DNA of 64,000 nt, from positions 496,001 to 560,000 of the forward strand of contig NZ_JAOQJQ010000001.1 of NCBI RefSeq assembly GCF_025566885.1. The letters are read 5' to 3'. How positions within the stretch are numbered: the stretch's first letter is position 1; each line of letters opens with the position of its first letter. Shown piece by piece: positions 53,860 through 62,827 of the stretch. Under the pieces are notes generated by a model, which saw only the letters and a list, made by a program, of their open reading frames with translations, was not told where the DNA came from and searched no databases. Position numbers and translations under genes: made by a program. This stretch comes from Brotonthovivens ammoniilytica (lineage in GTDB: Bacteria > Bacillota > Clostridia > Lachnospirales > Lachnospiraceae).

Positions 53860-56800
53860 ATGTCTCAAAGAAAAGATATCCATAAAGTACTGATAATCGG
53901 TTCCGGTCCTATCATCATTGGTCAGGCGTGTGAATTTGATTATTCAGGAACCCAGGCCTGCAAGGCCCTCAGAAGTTTGGGGTATGAAATCGTACTTGTA
54001 AACTCAAATCCTGCAACTATTATGACAGATCCGGAAACAGCAGATGTAACTTACATTGAGCCGTTGAATGTAGAGCGAATTGAGCAGATTATTGCAAAAG
54101 AGAGACCAGATGCATTGTTGCCAAATCTTGGAGGACAGTCCGGTCTTAATTTATGTTCAGAGCTTTCACAGGCAGGGATTCTGGACAAATATAATGTTCA
54201 GGTTATTGGAGTTCAGGTGGATGCTATTGAACGTGGCGAGGACCGGATTGAGTTTAAGAAAACCATGGACAGTCTTGGCATTGAGATGGCAAGGAGCGAA
54301 GTGGCTTATTCTGTGGAAGAAGCTTTAGAGATTGCAGACCGGCTTGGATATCCGGTTGTACTTCGTCCTGCATATACAATGGGAGGCGCCGGCGGCGGTC
54401 TTGTTTATAATGTAGAAGAGTTAAAGACCGTATGCGCCAGAGGGCTTCAGGCAAGTCTTGTGGGACAGGTTCTGGTAGAAGAATCCATCCTTGGCTGGGA
54501 AGAGCTGGAGCTGGAAGTTGTCCGGGATGCCAATAACAATATGATTACGGTCTGCTTTATTGAAAATATTGATCCTTTAGGCGTGCATACCGGGGATTCT
54601 TTCTGTTCTGCGCCAATGCTTACCATTTCAGAGGAAGTGCAGAAGCGTCTTCAGGAAAAATCTTATAAGATTGTGGAATCCATTCAGGTTATTGGAGGAA
54701 CAAATGTGCAGTGGGCCCATGATCCGAAAACAGACAGGGACATTGTTATTGAAATTAATCCAAGAACCTCCCGTTCTTCTGCACTTGCATCCAAAGCAAC
54801 CGGTTTTCCTATCGCTTTGGTTTCCGCCATGCTTGCAACCGGGCTGACTCTTGAAGATATTCCATGTGGAAAATACGGTACCCTTGATAAATATGTTCCA
54901 GACGGAGATTATGTGGTAATCAAGTTCGCCCGCTGGGCATTTGAAAAGTTCAAGGGCGTAGAGGATAAGCTGGGAACCCAGATGCGTGCGGTAGGCGAAG
55001 TTATGAGTATCGGGAAAACCTACAAAGAAGCGTTTCAGAAGGCAATCCGAAGCCTGGAGACTGGACGCTATGGTCTGGGACATGCTAAGGATTTTGATAA
55101 AAAATCAAAGGAAGAGCTTTTAAAGATGCTGATCCAGGCATCCAGCGAACGTCATTTCATTATGTATGAAGCCTTAAGAAAAGGCGCTTCCGTGGATGAA
55201 ATCCATGAAATCACAAAAGTAAAACATTATTTTATTGAGCAGATGAAAGAACTGGTGGAGGAAGAGGAAGCCCTGCTTGCAAAGAAAGGCCATCTGCCTT
55301 CTGATGAAGCCCTGATTTCGGCAAAGAAAAACGGATTTTCTGATAAATATTTGAGTCAAATTCTGGATGTAACAGAAGATGAAGTGCGCCAAAAACGAAT
55401 TGCCCTTGGTGTGGAAGAAGCCTGGGAGGGTGTTCATGTAAGCGGTACAAAAGACAGCGCTTACTATTATTCAACCTATAATGCAGAGGATAAAAATCCA
55501 ATCGCCAGTGACAAACCAAAGATTATGATTCTCGGTGGAGGTCCTAACCGGATTGGACAGGGAATCGAGTTTGATTACTGCTGTGTACATGCATCTTTGG
55601 CCTTAAAGAAACTGGGATTTGAGACCATTATTGTAAACTGCAATCCGGAGACTGTTTCAACCGATTACGATACATCAGATAAACTCTATTTTGAGCCGCT
55701 GACACTGGAAGATGTGTTAAGCATTTATAAAAAAGAAAAACCCGTTGGGGTTATTGCGCAGTTCGGCGGCCAGACACCGTTAAATCTGGCTTCTGATCTG
55801 GAGAAAAACGGAGTAAAAATCCTTGGAACTGCTCCATCTGTGATTGATCTGGCGGAAGACCGCGATCTGTTCCGGGAAATGATGGATAAGCTTGAAATCC
55901 CCATGCCAGAGTCCGGTATGGCAGTCAATGTAGAAGAAGCATTAAAAATTGCAGATGAGATTGGGTATCCTGTTATGGTTCGTCCTTCTTATGTTCTTGG
56001 CGGTCGGGGAATGGAAGTGGTATATGATGCGGACAGCATGGCCGGTTATATGGAAGCTGCGGTAGGAGTAACTCCTGACAGACCAATTTTAATTGACCGG
56101 TTCCTGGGACATGCTACAGAATGTGAGGCGGATGCCATCAGCGACGGAACCCATGCATTTGTTCCCGCTGTTATGGAACACATTGAGCTTGCAGGGGTTC
56201 ATTCCGGAGATTCCGCATGTATTGTGCCTTCAAAATATATTTCAGAAGAAAATGTGAAAACAATCAAGGAATACACCAGAAAGATTGCGGAGGAAATGCA
56301 TGTAAAAGGCCTGATGAATATGCAGTATGCCATTGAAAACGGAAAAGTGTATGTTCTGGAAGCAAATCCAAGGGCATCCCGTACGGTACCGCTGGTATCA
56401 AAAGTATGCAATATCCGCATGGTGCCTCTGGCAATTGATATTGTAACATCGGAACTGACAGGCAGACCATCACCGGTTCCCGGATTAAAAGAACAGCAGA
56501 TTCCATATTATGGAGTAAAAGAATCTGTATTTCCCTTTAACATGTTCCAGGAAGTTGATCCGGTACTGGGACCTGAAATGCGCTCTACAGGAGAGGTTCT
56601 GGGCCTTTCACGGTATTATGGAGAAGCGTTCTATAAAGCTCAGGAAGCCACCCAGACAAAGCTGCCCCTGGAAGGAACCGTGCTTATTTCTGTAAATGAC
56701 AAGGATAAACCGGAAGTTGTAGATCTGGCTAGAGATTTTGCAGATGCAGGATTCAAGATTATTGCCTCTAGACACACCTGTGATTTGATTCGTGAAGCTG

Positions 56801-57084
56801 GAATTGAGGCTGAGATGGTTAATAAGCTTCAGGAGGGAAGACCCAATATGCTGGATCTGATTACAAACGGTCAAATTGATTTAATTATCAATACTCCGGT
56901 TGGTCAGGAACGGAAAGCAGATGACAGTTATTTAAGAAAAGCTGCAATCAAAAAGAAGGTCGCCTATATGACAACAATGGCTGCGGCGAAAGCTACTATC
57001 AGCGGAATCAGGTCTTTGAAAAAGCATGGAATCAGTGAATTAAAATCTCTGCAGGAATATCATGCAGAGATCACAGACAAATAG
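53860..57084 (+). CDS. carB: Carbamoyl-phosphate synthase large subunit
   Basis: The synthetase subunit that makes carbamoyl phosphate from bicarbonate, ammonia and two ATP, for arginine and pyrimidine synthesis. Two ATP-grasp halves are seen: the first (about 1-400) with IIGSGPIIIGQACEFDYSG, LRPAYTMGGAGGG and EINPRTSRSSALASKATG; the second (about 550-935) with ILGGGPNRIGQGIEFDYC, VRPSYVLGGRGMEVVYD and LEANPRASRTVPLVSKV. An oligomerisation segment lies between and the allosteric MGS-like domain ends the 1,074-residue protein (LIINTPVGQERKADDSYLR). RBS AGGAGG is present. No carA lies next to it, so the glutaminase subunit is encoded elsewhere. A strong terminator follows. Confidence 0.97.
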   Translation: MSQRKDIHKVLIIGSGPIIIGQACEFDYSGTQACKALRSLGYEIVLVNSNPATIMTDPETADVTYIEPLNVERIEQIIAKERPDALLPNLGGQSGLNLCSELSQAGILDKYNVQVIGVQVDAIERGEDRIEFKKTMDSLGIEMARSEVAYSVEEALEIADRLGYPVVLRPAYTMGGAGGGLVYNVEELKTVCARGLQASLVGQVLVEESILGWEELELEVVRDANNNMITVCFIENIDPLGVHTGDSFCSAPMLTISEEVQKRLQEKSYKIVESIQVIGGTNVQWAHDPKTDRDIVIEINPRTSRSSALASKATGFPIALVSAMLATGLTLEDIPCGKYGTLDKYVPDGDYVVIKFARWAFEKFKGVEDKLGTQMRAVGEVMSIGKTYKEAFQKAIRSLETGRYGLGHAKDFDKKSKEELLKMLIQASSERHFIMYEALRKGASVDEIHEITKVKHYFIEQMKELVEEEEALLAKKGHLPSDEALISAKKNGFSDKYLSQILDVTEDEVRQKRIALGVEEAWEGVHVSGTKDSAYYYSTYNAEDKNPIASDKPKIMILGGGPNRIGQGIEFDYCCVHASLALKKLGFETIIVNCNPETVSTDYDTSDKLYFEPLTLEDVLSIYKKEKPVGVIAQFGGQTPLNLASDLEKNGVKILGTAPSVIDLAEDRDLFREMMDKLEIPMPESGMAVNVEEALKIADEIGYPVMVRPSYVLGGRGMEVVYDADSMAGYMEAAVGVTPDRPILIDRFLGHATECEADAISDGTHAFVPAVMEHIELAGVHSGDSACIVPSKYISEENVKTIKEYTRKIAEEMHVKGLMNMQYAIENGKVYVLEANPRASRTVPLVSKVCNIRMVPLAIDIVTSELTGRPSPVPGLKEQQIPYYGVKESVFPFNMFQEVDPVLGPEMRSTGEVLGLSRYYGEAFYKAQEATQTKLPLEGTVLISVNDKDKPEVVDLARDFADAGFKIIASRHTCDLIREAGIEAEMVNKLQEGRPNMLDLITNGQIDLIINTPVGQERKADDSYLRKAAIKKKVAYMTTMAAAKATISGIRSLKKHGISELKSLQEYHAEITDK

Positions 57085-57170
57085 GATACGAAAAGAGTAA
57101 GAGGTGCTGTATTGTCATGTTTCATATAAAGCACCTGGCAGCCGTCTGAATCAAGATAACAAATCATTAA

Positions 57171-57222
57171 AAAACAGGGAAATCTGACAGATTATGAATA
57201 ATCGTCGGATTTCCCTGTTTTA
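57171..57222 (+). terminator. Intrinsic terminator after carB
   Basis: AAAACAGGGAAATC pairs with GATTTCCCTGTTTT around a loop that can pair further (TGACAG..., CGTCG). Runs of A and T on the two sides suggest bidirectional activity. Confidence 0.88.
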
Positions 57223-57267
57223 GCTGTAAACATAACTGAAAAACAAAAACAGATTGGAGCTGCGATT

Positions 57268-57591
57268 ATGGAAAATAAGAGGAACAAAAAAATTCTACAG
57301 GAGCATCTGATTTATGAAATCCTTTCTGTAGTAGAAGAAATTCCGGAGGGGAATGTGGCTACCTACGGACAGATTGCCCGTCTGATTGGAAGAGATAAAA
57401 ATGCGAGACTTGTAGGGAAAGTTCTTAGTATGGCAGAATATTACGGAACCTATCCCTGTCACAGAGTTGTAAATCATGCGGGAAGACTGGTTCCCGGATG
57501 GATAGAACAAAGAGATCTGCTCCTTTTGGAGGATGTGCCTTTTAAAAATTGTACGCACGTGGATTTAAAGCGCTGTCAATGGGACTGCTGA
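57268..57591 (+). CDS. MGMT/Ogt-like DNA alkyl-repair protein (C-terminal domain only)
   Basis: A 107-residue protein equal to the DNA-binding C-terminal domain of O6-alkylguanine-DNA alkyltransferases. It shows IPEGNVATYGQIARLIG (helix-turn-helix with the conserved Tyr), an Arg in NARLVGKVLSM as the arginine finger, and the active-site motif YPCHRVV. The Cys is kept, unlike alkyltransferase-like (ATL) proteins that have Trp. The N-terminal Ogt domain is missing. It probably recognises alkylated guanines and may repair them by direct transfer; true activity is uncertain. Promoter elements were not clear. It follows the carB terminator. Confidence 0.85.
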   Translation: MENKRNKKILQEHLIYEILSVVEEIPEGNVATYGQIARLIGRDKNARLVGKVLSMAEYYGTYPCHRVVNHAGRLVPGWIEQRDLLLLEDVPFKNCTHVDLKRCQWDC

Positions 57592-57606
57592 TACCAGAAC
57601 ATTATT

Positions 57607-57621
57607 TATACCACTGGTATA
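57607..57621. promoter_or_regulatory. 15-base palindrome (candidate operator)
   Basis: TATACCA-C-TGGTATA, perfect seven-base arms around one base, lies in the 186-base gap between the MGMT-like gene and the SGNH gene. The ACCA-n-TGGT form is typical of dimeric repressor sites. No regulator gene is adjacent. The rest of the gap shows no clear feature. Confidence 0.5.
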
Positions 57622-57777
57622 GAGAGATATAAATAGAAATCATGATACACAGAATCTTTTGCTGTCTTTAGGAAGTATTAAGAATTTATACAGGAGTTTG
57701 GAAAGAAAGCTGTTCTACAATAAAAGCATAATAAAAACGGAAAAATGGATGGAAAGAATTGTAGAGGAGCTGTAAAA

Positions 57778-58725
57778 ATGCAAAGAAGAAAAAGAAGAAA
57801 GAAAATCCTTCTTTGTCTAGGTATCATATTATGCGTTTATGCATATTTGTGTTTTATATTTGTCCCGAAAGATTTATCGGATAAAGGAGGAAGCAAGTAT
57901 TATGAGTCAAAAGGATTTTTATCTGAACCGGTAGAAAAAGCCTTTGATGTAATTGCATTTGGACATTCCGGTGTATATTCCGGCTTTTCTCCTGTAGCGC
58001 TGTTTCAGGAATTTGGAATTACATCTTACGCTTCAGGCGCCTGTCTGCAGCCAATAGATAAAATTAATAAATTGCTAGAAGAGGCGGTGAAGTATCAGAA
58101 ACCAAAGATTGTCTTTTTAGATGTGGACTGTTTGTATATCCGCAAAAGGATGCTAAACTGTTATCAGACACTTTTAGCGCCCTTTGTTTATCATTACCGA
58201 TGGAATACATTAAAATTCAGAGATTTTTATCAATTGCCCAGAATGAGAAGCGAGGATATTTCCAAAGGTTTTTTCCTCAGCAAAAAAGTTTCCGGTTACC
58301 ATCCGGGGGACTATATGGGGGACAGTACACAAAAGCCCAAAAGCCCCGGAAGTGAAGCTTTGGAACAATTGGATCGTTTTGTGAAAATCTGCCGGGAAAA
58401 TCAGATAGAGGTAGTATTTATAGAATTTGCAAATGCAACTACCTGGACTTATGCAAAACACAATTTTATCCAGGAATATGCAGATAAAAATAATATTGAT
58501 TTTCTGGATATGAATGTATCTTCCCCGGATTATCAGGTGGATTTTGCAAATGATTTCAGGGATAATGGAAATCATTATAATGTATACGGTGCACAGCGTG
58601 CCATGAAATATCTGGGAAAGTATCTGATACATACCTATGGGAATATACTGACAGATAAACGTACGGATCCCAGATTTTCATACTGGGATAAAGCTGTGGA
58701 TGCCTATGTAAGTGATCTTGGATAA
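57778..58725 (+). CDS. Membrane-anchored SGNH/GDSL-like hydrolase fold protein
   Basis: A 315-residue protein with a very basic N-terminus (QRRKRRKK) and one membrane helix (about residues 9-29, ILLCLGIILCVYAYLCFIF), so most of it is outside the cell. The SGNH-like signs are FGHSGVYSGF (block I with Ser near residue 68) and DNGNHYNVYGAQRAM (block V with His). EVVFIEFANATTW and DFLDMN fit the core strands. Related proteins add or remove acyl groups on surface polysaccharides or teichoic acid, but the substrate is not readable. GAGGAGC supports ATG 57778; the ATG at 57745 lacks a site. Confidence 0.75.
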   Translation: MQRRKRRKKILLCLGIILCVYAYLCFIFVPKDLSDKGGSKYYESKGFLSEPVEKAFDVIAFGHSGVYSGFSPVALFQEFGITSYASGACLQPIDKINKLLEEAVKYQKPKIVFLDVDCLYIRKRMLNCYQTLLAPFVYHYRWNTLKFRDFYQLPRMRSEDISKGFFLSKKVSGYHPGDYMGDSTQKPKSPGSEALEQLDRFVKICRENQIEVVFIEFANATTWTYAKHNFIQEYADKNNIDFLDMNVSSPDYQVDFANDFRDNGNHYNVYGAQRAMKYLGKYLIHTYGNILTDKRTDPRFSYWDKAVDAYVSDLG

Positions 58726-58755
58726 CTAGACTGCAGTTTCTAAAATTTCTTTGTC

Positions 58756-59622
58756 TTATGAGAAGAATACCATGGCTAGTGTTCCGAAAATAATAAGAAT
58801 CAGTCCCAAAACGGATTTTTTGGAAATTTTTTCTTTTAGAATTAGAACGGAAAACAGAACAGATACAAGAATACTCAGTTTATCAACAGGGACTACGATA
58901 CTGACAATTCCTGATTGTATTGCACTGTAATAGCAGATCCAGGAAGCGCCAGTGGCAATGCCGGAGAGTATTATAAAAACCAGCTCTTTTTGTGAGATAT
59001 TTTTTATTCCAGACTGTTTTCCACGGGCAAATACAATCAGCCATGCCATAATCAAAACAACTGCTGTGCGTATGGCAGTGCCAAGATTGGACTCTACATT
59101 TTCAATTCCAATTTTCGCAAGAATAGAGGTCAGAGCCGCAAAAACAGCTGACAGTAAAGCATATATAAGCCAGTTTCCGGAAGACTTTTTCAGATTTGTT
59201 TTTGTGTAATCAATCATAAGAAAGGTACCTGAGCCAATAAACAGCATACCAGCTGCTTTTACCAGAAGGCGGCTGGTTTCCCCTAAGATCACTATGGCAA
59301 ACAGCATAGACAGAATTGTGCTGCTTTTATCTATAGGAACAACTTTATTAACATCACCGGTGGATAAAGCTTTAAAATAACAAAGCCAGGAAGCACCGGT
59401 GGCAATACCGGAAATAATGAGAAACAGCAGTGAATGCCAGCTGATTTGACTGATTGTTTTAAAGGAACCTGCGATAGAGACCATCAGCAGAGAAAATAAA
59501 AAAACAATAATTGTTCGAAGAGCCGTGGCCAGGTCAGAGTCTGTCCTTTTTATTCCGCATTTTGCAAGAATAGAAGTAATACCTGCAAAGACAGCGGAGC
59601 CGCAGGCAAGTATTATCCACAT
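58756..59622 (-). CDS. EamA/DMT-superfamily transporter
   Basis: A 288-residue integral membrane protein made of two EamA repeats of five helices each. The repeat is visible: ACGSAVFAGITSILAKCGIK near the start and LSAVFAALTSILAKIGIENV in the middle, and ISGIATGASWLCYFKALSTG versus LSGIATGASWICYYSAIQSG. The substrate (metabolite or amino acid-like export) is unknown. AGGAGG lies 9 bases before ATG 59622; the TTG at 59643 is within that region. Its leader contains a TGATCA inverted repeat that could control it. Confidence 0.88.
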   Translation of the reverse strand: MWIILACGSAVFAGITSILAKCGIKRTDSDLATALRTIIVFLFSLLMVSIAGSFKTISQISWHSLLFLIISGIATGASWLCYFKALSTGDVNKVVPIDKSSTILSMLFAIVILGETSRLLVKAAGMLFIGSGTFLMIDYTKTNLKKSSGNWLIYALLSAVFAALTSILAKIGIENVESNLGTAIRTAVVLIMAWLIVFARGKQSGIKNISQKELVFIILSGIATGASWICYYSAIQSGIVSIVVPVDKLSILVSVLFSVLILKEKISKKSVLGLILIIFGTLAMVFFS

Positions 59623-59636
59623 AAATGTATACCTCC

Positions 59637-59684
59637 TGATCAATGTTAAAACTGATCAAATCTTGTTTGACGGTTTGATCAGTT
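59637..59684 (-). promoter_or_regulatory. Triple TGATCA element in the leader of the EamA gene
   Basis: Perfect 11-base arms AACTGATCAAA (59650-59660) and TTTGATCAGTT (59674-59684), plus a third TGATCA (59637-59642) overlapping the ribosome-site region. A minus-strand TATAAT lies at 59692-59687, just upstream. It may be a repressor operator or an RNA hairpin that hides the ribosome site. Confidence 0.5.
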
Positions 59685-59744
59685 TTATTATAACATATAT
59701 GAAGAGAAGATGAAGGCCAAAGATAACATGCCCATTTGATACTA

Positions 59745-60209
59745 TCAGTTCAGCAGCACAATACCAATATTGAGATAGCATGCAAATAACAGCCAGAGAA
59801 GATACGGAATCTGCAGGATACCGGAGCATTTGGAAATCTGCATGAATTTCCAAATCATAACGATAACAAGAATCAGCAGGAGAATGAGCCATAGAAGTGC
59901 GCCAAAGTAGCAGGAAAAATTAAAAAATAAGATTGGCCAGAAAAAGTTTATGATCAGCTGGATTCCATATAATAAAAGAGCCTTTAGATTTTTAGGATCT
60001 GCAGATTCATAAACCAGCCATGCGGAAATTCCCATTAGTATATAAAGAATTGTCCAGACAATCGGAAACAAAATTCCGGGAGGAGAAAGGGGAGGCTGAT
60101 TCAGTGACTGGTAATGGGTCATATCATTGCGGGTAATAAATCCTGACAGTGCGCCTACAGCCAGTGTAATGGCAATGCTGATAATAAGTGATTTAAATTT
60201 AAAATGCAT
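59745..60209 (-). CDS. tspO: TspO/MBR-family membrane protein
   Basis: A 154-residue membrane protein with five hydrophobic segments. Family marks are LNQPPLSPPGILFPIVWTIL near residue 37 and LIINFFWPILFFNFSCY, corresponding to the conserved PPxWxFxxxWxxLY and WNxxFF patterns, with some substitutions. TspO proteins bind porphyrins or sterol-like ligands and act in stress or tetrapyrrole handling. RBS AAGGAG lies before ATG. It is upstream of the EamA gene on the same strand, separated by about 120 bases with its own promoter-like element. Confidence 0.9.
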   Translation of the reverse strand: MHFKFKSLIISIAITLAVGALSGFITRNDMTHYQSLNQPPLSPPGILFPIVWTILYILMGISAWLVYESADPKNLKALLLYGIQLIINFFWPILFFNFSCYFGALLWLILLLILVIVMIWKFMQISKCSGILQIPYLLWLLFACYLNIGIVLLN

Positions 60210-60410
60210 AAGTATGCTCCTTTTTTCAAAATATAAAATCTGTTTATTTCCTAGTTTATGTAATTTGAAAAAGGTTATGCATAACCAGGAAGAATACGAA
60301 ATAACAGGTTTTTTTATTCTTAGAAAAGTGATAGTTTTTTGGTATTAGGGGTATGGCAGTTTCTATTCGAACATAAAATGTATGGTTAAGAGAGAATCAG
60401 GAGATTAAAT

Positions 60411-60812
60411 ATGGAAATTACATATACATGCAAACGGCAGTTTTCTCAGAAACAGCTGGAAGAATTGTTTTTAGCAGTCCACTGGGACTCAGGGAAGTAT
60501 CCCACGCGTCTTTATAAAGCACTGCAGAATTACGAAACTGTGATCACTGCCTGGGAAGGCCAAAATCTGGCAGGACTTTTGGGAGCCATCGGTGATGGCG
60601 GGATGACAGCTTACATTCACTATGTGCTGGTTCACCCCGTATACCAGGGAAAAGGAATTGGCAAAAAGCTTGTTGGGCTGGCGAAAGAACGATATAAAGA
60701 TAATCTGTGTGTAGTTTTAATCGCAGAGCACAGTGGTTTAATTGATTTTTATGAAAAAGAAGACTTTGTACACAGTCAGGATTCAGCAGCTATGTATATT
60801 AAAAAGATGTAA
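60411..60812 (+). CDS. GNAT-family N-acetyltransferase
   Basis: A 133-residue acetyltransferase with the GNAT core: AWEGQNLAGLLGAIGDGG, VHYV-like YIHYVLVHPVYQGKGIGKKL (acetyl-CoA loop Q/RxxGxG/A) and EHSGLIDFYEKEDFVHS at the end. The acceptor, possibly an amine or peptide, is unknown. RBS AGGAG precedes ATG. It converges with the SnoaL-like gene, with only 7 bases between stops. The 200-base gap upstream (60210-60410) shows no clear feature besides AT-rich DNA. Confidence 0.9.
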   Translation: MEITYTCKRQFSQKQLEELFLAVHWDSGKYPTRLYKALQNYETVITAWEGQNLAGLLGAIGDGGMTAYIHYVLVHPVYQGKGIGKKLVGLAKERYKDNLCVVLIAEHSGLIDFYEKEDFVHSQDSAAMYIKKM

Positions 60813-60819
60813 TGAAAAT

Positions 60820-61188
60820 CTAAAATAACCCGTTTTCATGAACCGGTTTGACTGCGCCGATATTGTGCTCCACACAGTCCCAGTGTTCCGCCAGTTTACC
60901 GTCCTCTATCCGGTAAAGGTCAAATACTTTATTTTCCATGCCATTTTCCAGCATAGTGCATTTGAAAAAAACACAGATCAGATCATCCTGCTCAATGATC
61001 TGCATAATTTCCATTTTGGGCTTCATGGCAAGAAATTTTTCGCAGAACTTTAAGAATCCTGCTTTCCCGGTGGGGGCTGTTGGATTATGCTGAATATAAT
61101 CCTCTTTCATATATTGATCCAGATTAGAAAGATTGCGGTTGTTAAATACTTCCTCATAAAATTTTAAAATCAGTTCTCTGTTTGTCAT
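60820..61188 (-). CDS. SnoaL-like / NTF2-fold polyketide cyclase-related protein
   Basis: A 122-residue cytosolic protein of the SnoaL/NTF2-like superfamily: LILKFYEEVFNNRNLSNLDQ, MKEDYIQHNPTAPTG, the strand IEQDDLICVFFKCT and the end DLYRIEDGKLAEHWDCVEHN. The conserved HNP and EHWD residues line the cavity in relatives called ester cyclases. No polyketide pathway is nearby, so it is probably a general small-molecule binding or hydrolase protein of unknown ligand. GGAG lies upstream of the ATG on the minus strand. Confidence 0.85.
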   Translation of the reverse strand: MTNRELILKFYEEVFNNRNLSNLDQYMKEDYIQHNPTAPTGKAGFLKFCEKFLAMKPKMEIMQIIEQDDLICVFFKCTMLENGMENKVFDLYRIEDGKLAEHWDCVEHNIGAVKPVHENGLF

Positions 61189-61266
61189 ATCGTTATCTCC
61201 ATTTCTTAGTTTGTTTTGCAGATATTAGAACTATCAAATAAACGTCTGCGCTGCAGCTGTTTTCTG

Positions 61267-61788
61267 TTAATCCAATTCATCAAAGTCGTCCGTTTTTTGT
61301 ATCTGGGCTTCCGAAGATATAGAATCGGAAGAAGCGGATTCTGGCATTTCAGATTCTGGAATAGCAGATGCAGAATTTTTTCTGCCGAAAATACTTTTTT
61401 TCTTTCTCGGATTTTTCTGCTGGAAAAACCAGCGGGCTGCAAACAAAATAAAAACAGCAATAACTCCGATTAATGTCTGCATACTGTCTAAATGTTCTAC
61501 CACCATCTGACGGGAAATTGCCACCAGCAGTACTTCGATCACAGAATCAGCAGAATGCTCACAGAGCATTTTTATAAACTCAACGCCCACAACAAGAGCC
61601 AGAGTCTTTCCAAGAAAGTCGGAAAAGAAGTCCGCGTGCATGTCAAAAACGTGTATCTGTGTCAGATCATAGAAAAGCTGGATGATAGACAAAACAACAA
61701 TTGCTATAATTGCAGCGGCCAGGATCAATTCAATAGCCCGTCCAATGCTTTCCAGATATTTGATAAAATGTTTATGTGTATTTTTCAT
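61267..61788 (-). CDS. PsiE-like membrane protein
   Basis: A 173-residue protein with about four membrane segments (ELILAAAIIAIVVLSIIQLF; TLALVVGVEFIKML; SVIEVLLVAISRQMVV; LIGVIAVFILFAARWFF) and an acidic/Ser-rich tail after KNPRKKKSIFGRK. The helix pattern with GVEFIKML and AISRQMV matches the PsiE/phosphate-starvation-inducible family; its function is not established. AAGGAG is 11 bases before ATG 61788. The longer frame from 61845 includes a signal-less start and is not preferred. Confidence 0.75.
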   Translation of the reverse strand: MKNTHKHFIKYLESIGRAIELILAAAIIAIVVLSIIQLFYDLTQIHVFDMHADFFSDFLGKTLALVVGVEFIKMLCEHSADSVIEVLLVAISRQMVVEHLDSMQTLIGVIAVFILFAARWFFQQKNPRKKKSIFGRKNSASAIPESEMPESASSDSISSEAQIQKTDDFDELD

Positions 61789-61956
61789 TTTGGGATATTC
61801 TCCTTTTTGTGTATTCAATGTGCCGTCTGTGTCTGCGGCATACAAAACCTAGGCAAAGTATAGCATAGAATCCGGGTTGTGAAAAGCAGAGGGGAAAGGA
61901 AACTGAAAGAAACCTTGAATGAAATAAGTGGAAGAGGGTCTAGTGCCGGAAACGGG

Positions 61957-61985
61957 TTGTAAAAAACAGGAATACCGGATATAAT
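61957..61985 (+). promoter_or_regulatory. Promoter of the FAD/2Fe-2S subunit pair
   Basis: TTGTAA (61957-61962), 17 bases, TATAAT (61980-61985). ATACCGGAT occurs just before the -10 and again at about 62014, near the ribosome-binding site, as a possible direct-repeat operator. Confidence 0.65.
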
Positions 61986-62034
61986 CTTTCGTAAGATAAA
62001 TTGCATTATTTGTGCATACCGGATGGAGGATGTT

Positions 62035-62826
62035 ATGCTTGCTATTCAGAATTACTGCCTGGCAGAAAGTCTAAAACAGGCTTATGAATTAAATCAGAAA
62101 AAGAAAAATAAAATACTAGGGGGAGGAGTCTGGCTGAAATGCTGTGATTTTCCTATACAGACGGCAATTGATCTGTCAGCACTTGGGTTTGATCAGATTA
62201 CTGAGACCAAAGAGGAGTTTGAAATTGGATGCATGGTATCTTTGCGCCAGCTGGAACTGCACCAGGGGCTTTCAAGACTTTGCAGCGGAGCAGTAAAAGA
62301 AGCTCTGCGGCATATTGTGGGAACTCAGTTTCGCAACTGTGCCACTGTGGGAGGAAGTATTGCCGGAAGATTTGGCTTTTCGGATGTGATAACACTGTTT
62401 CTTGCCCTTGACGCGGAGGTGGAATTGTATCCTACGGGCAGAATGCCTCTTTCTGAATTTGTACATATGCAGCCGGATGAACGGATTTTGACGAAGATTT
62501 TTGTTAGTAAAAATCTTATTTGTGCGGCATATCTTTCAGAACGCAATACCGATACAGATCTTCCTCTTATTACCTGCGGCGTAGCTTTGTGGGAGAAGGC
62601 GCTGACTGTCAGTATTGGCGCCCGTCCGGCAAAGGCATCAGTGGTGAAGATAACAGATGTGGACGCCGCCTGTCTTTCTAACAGAGAGTGGCTTTATCTT
62701 ACCATTCAAAATGTAGTTGAAAATCTGAGTTTTGGCAGTAACCGGCGTGCTTCGAAAGAGTATAGAAAACATGTGGCAAAGGTACTGTTTTTGCGGTGCT
62801 GTGAAAAGATCAGAAAGGAAGTGTAG
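62035..62826 (+). CDS. Molybdopterin-dehydrogenase FAD-binding subunit (XdhB/CoxM-like)
   Basis: A 263-residue protein with the FAD-binding domain found in medium subunits of xanthine dehydrogenase and CO dehydrogenase. Visible marks are ILGGGVWLKCCDF (variant of the AGGTxL flavin loop), EIGCMVSLRQLE, and FRNCATVGGSIAGRFGFSDV (the TxGGxIA flavin motif). Its 3' end leads directly to the 2Fe-2S subunit. The ATG at 62035 follows GGAGG; ATG 62023 is inside that site. The large Mo-cofactor subunit is not encoded in this window. Confidence 0.87.
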   Translation: MLAIQNYCLAESLKQAYELNQKKKNKILGGGVWLKCCDFPIQTAIDLSALGFDQITETKEEFEIGCMVSLRQLELHQGLSRLCSGAVKEALRHIVGTQFRNCATVGGSIAGRFGFSDVITLFLALDAEVELYPTGRMPLSEFVHMQPDERILTKIFVSKNLICAAYLSERNTDTDLPLITCGVALWEKALTVSIGARPAKASVVKITDVDAACLSNREWLYLTIQNVVENLSFGSNRRASKEYRKHVAKVLFLRCCEKIRKEV

Positions 62827-62827
62827 G

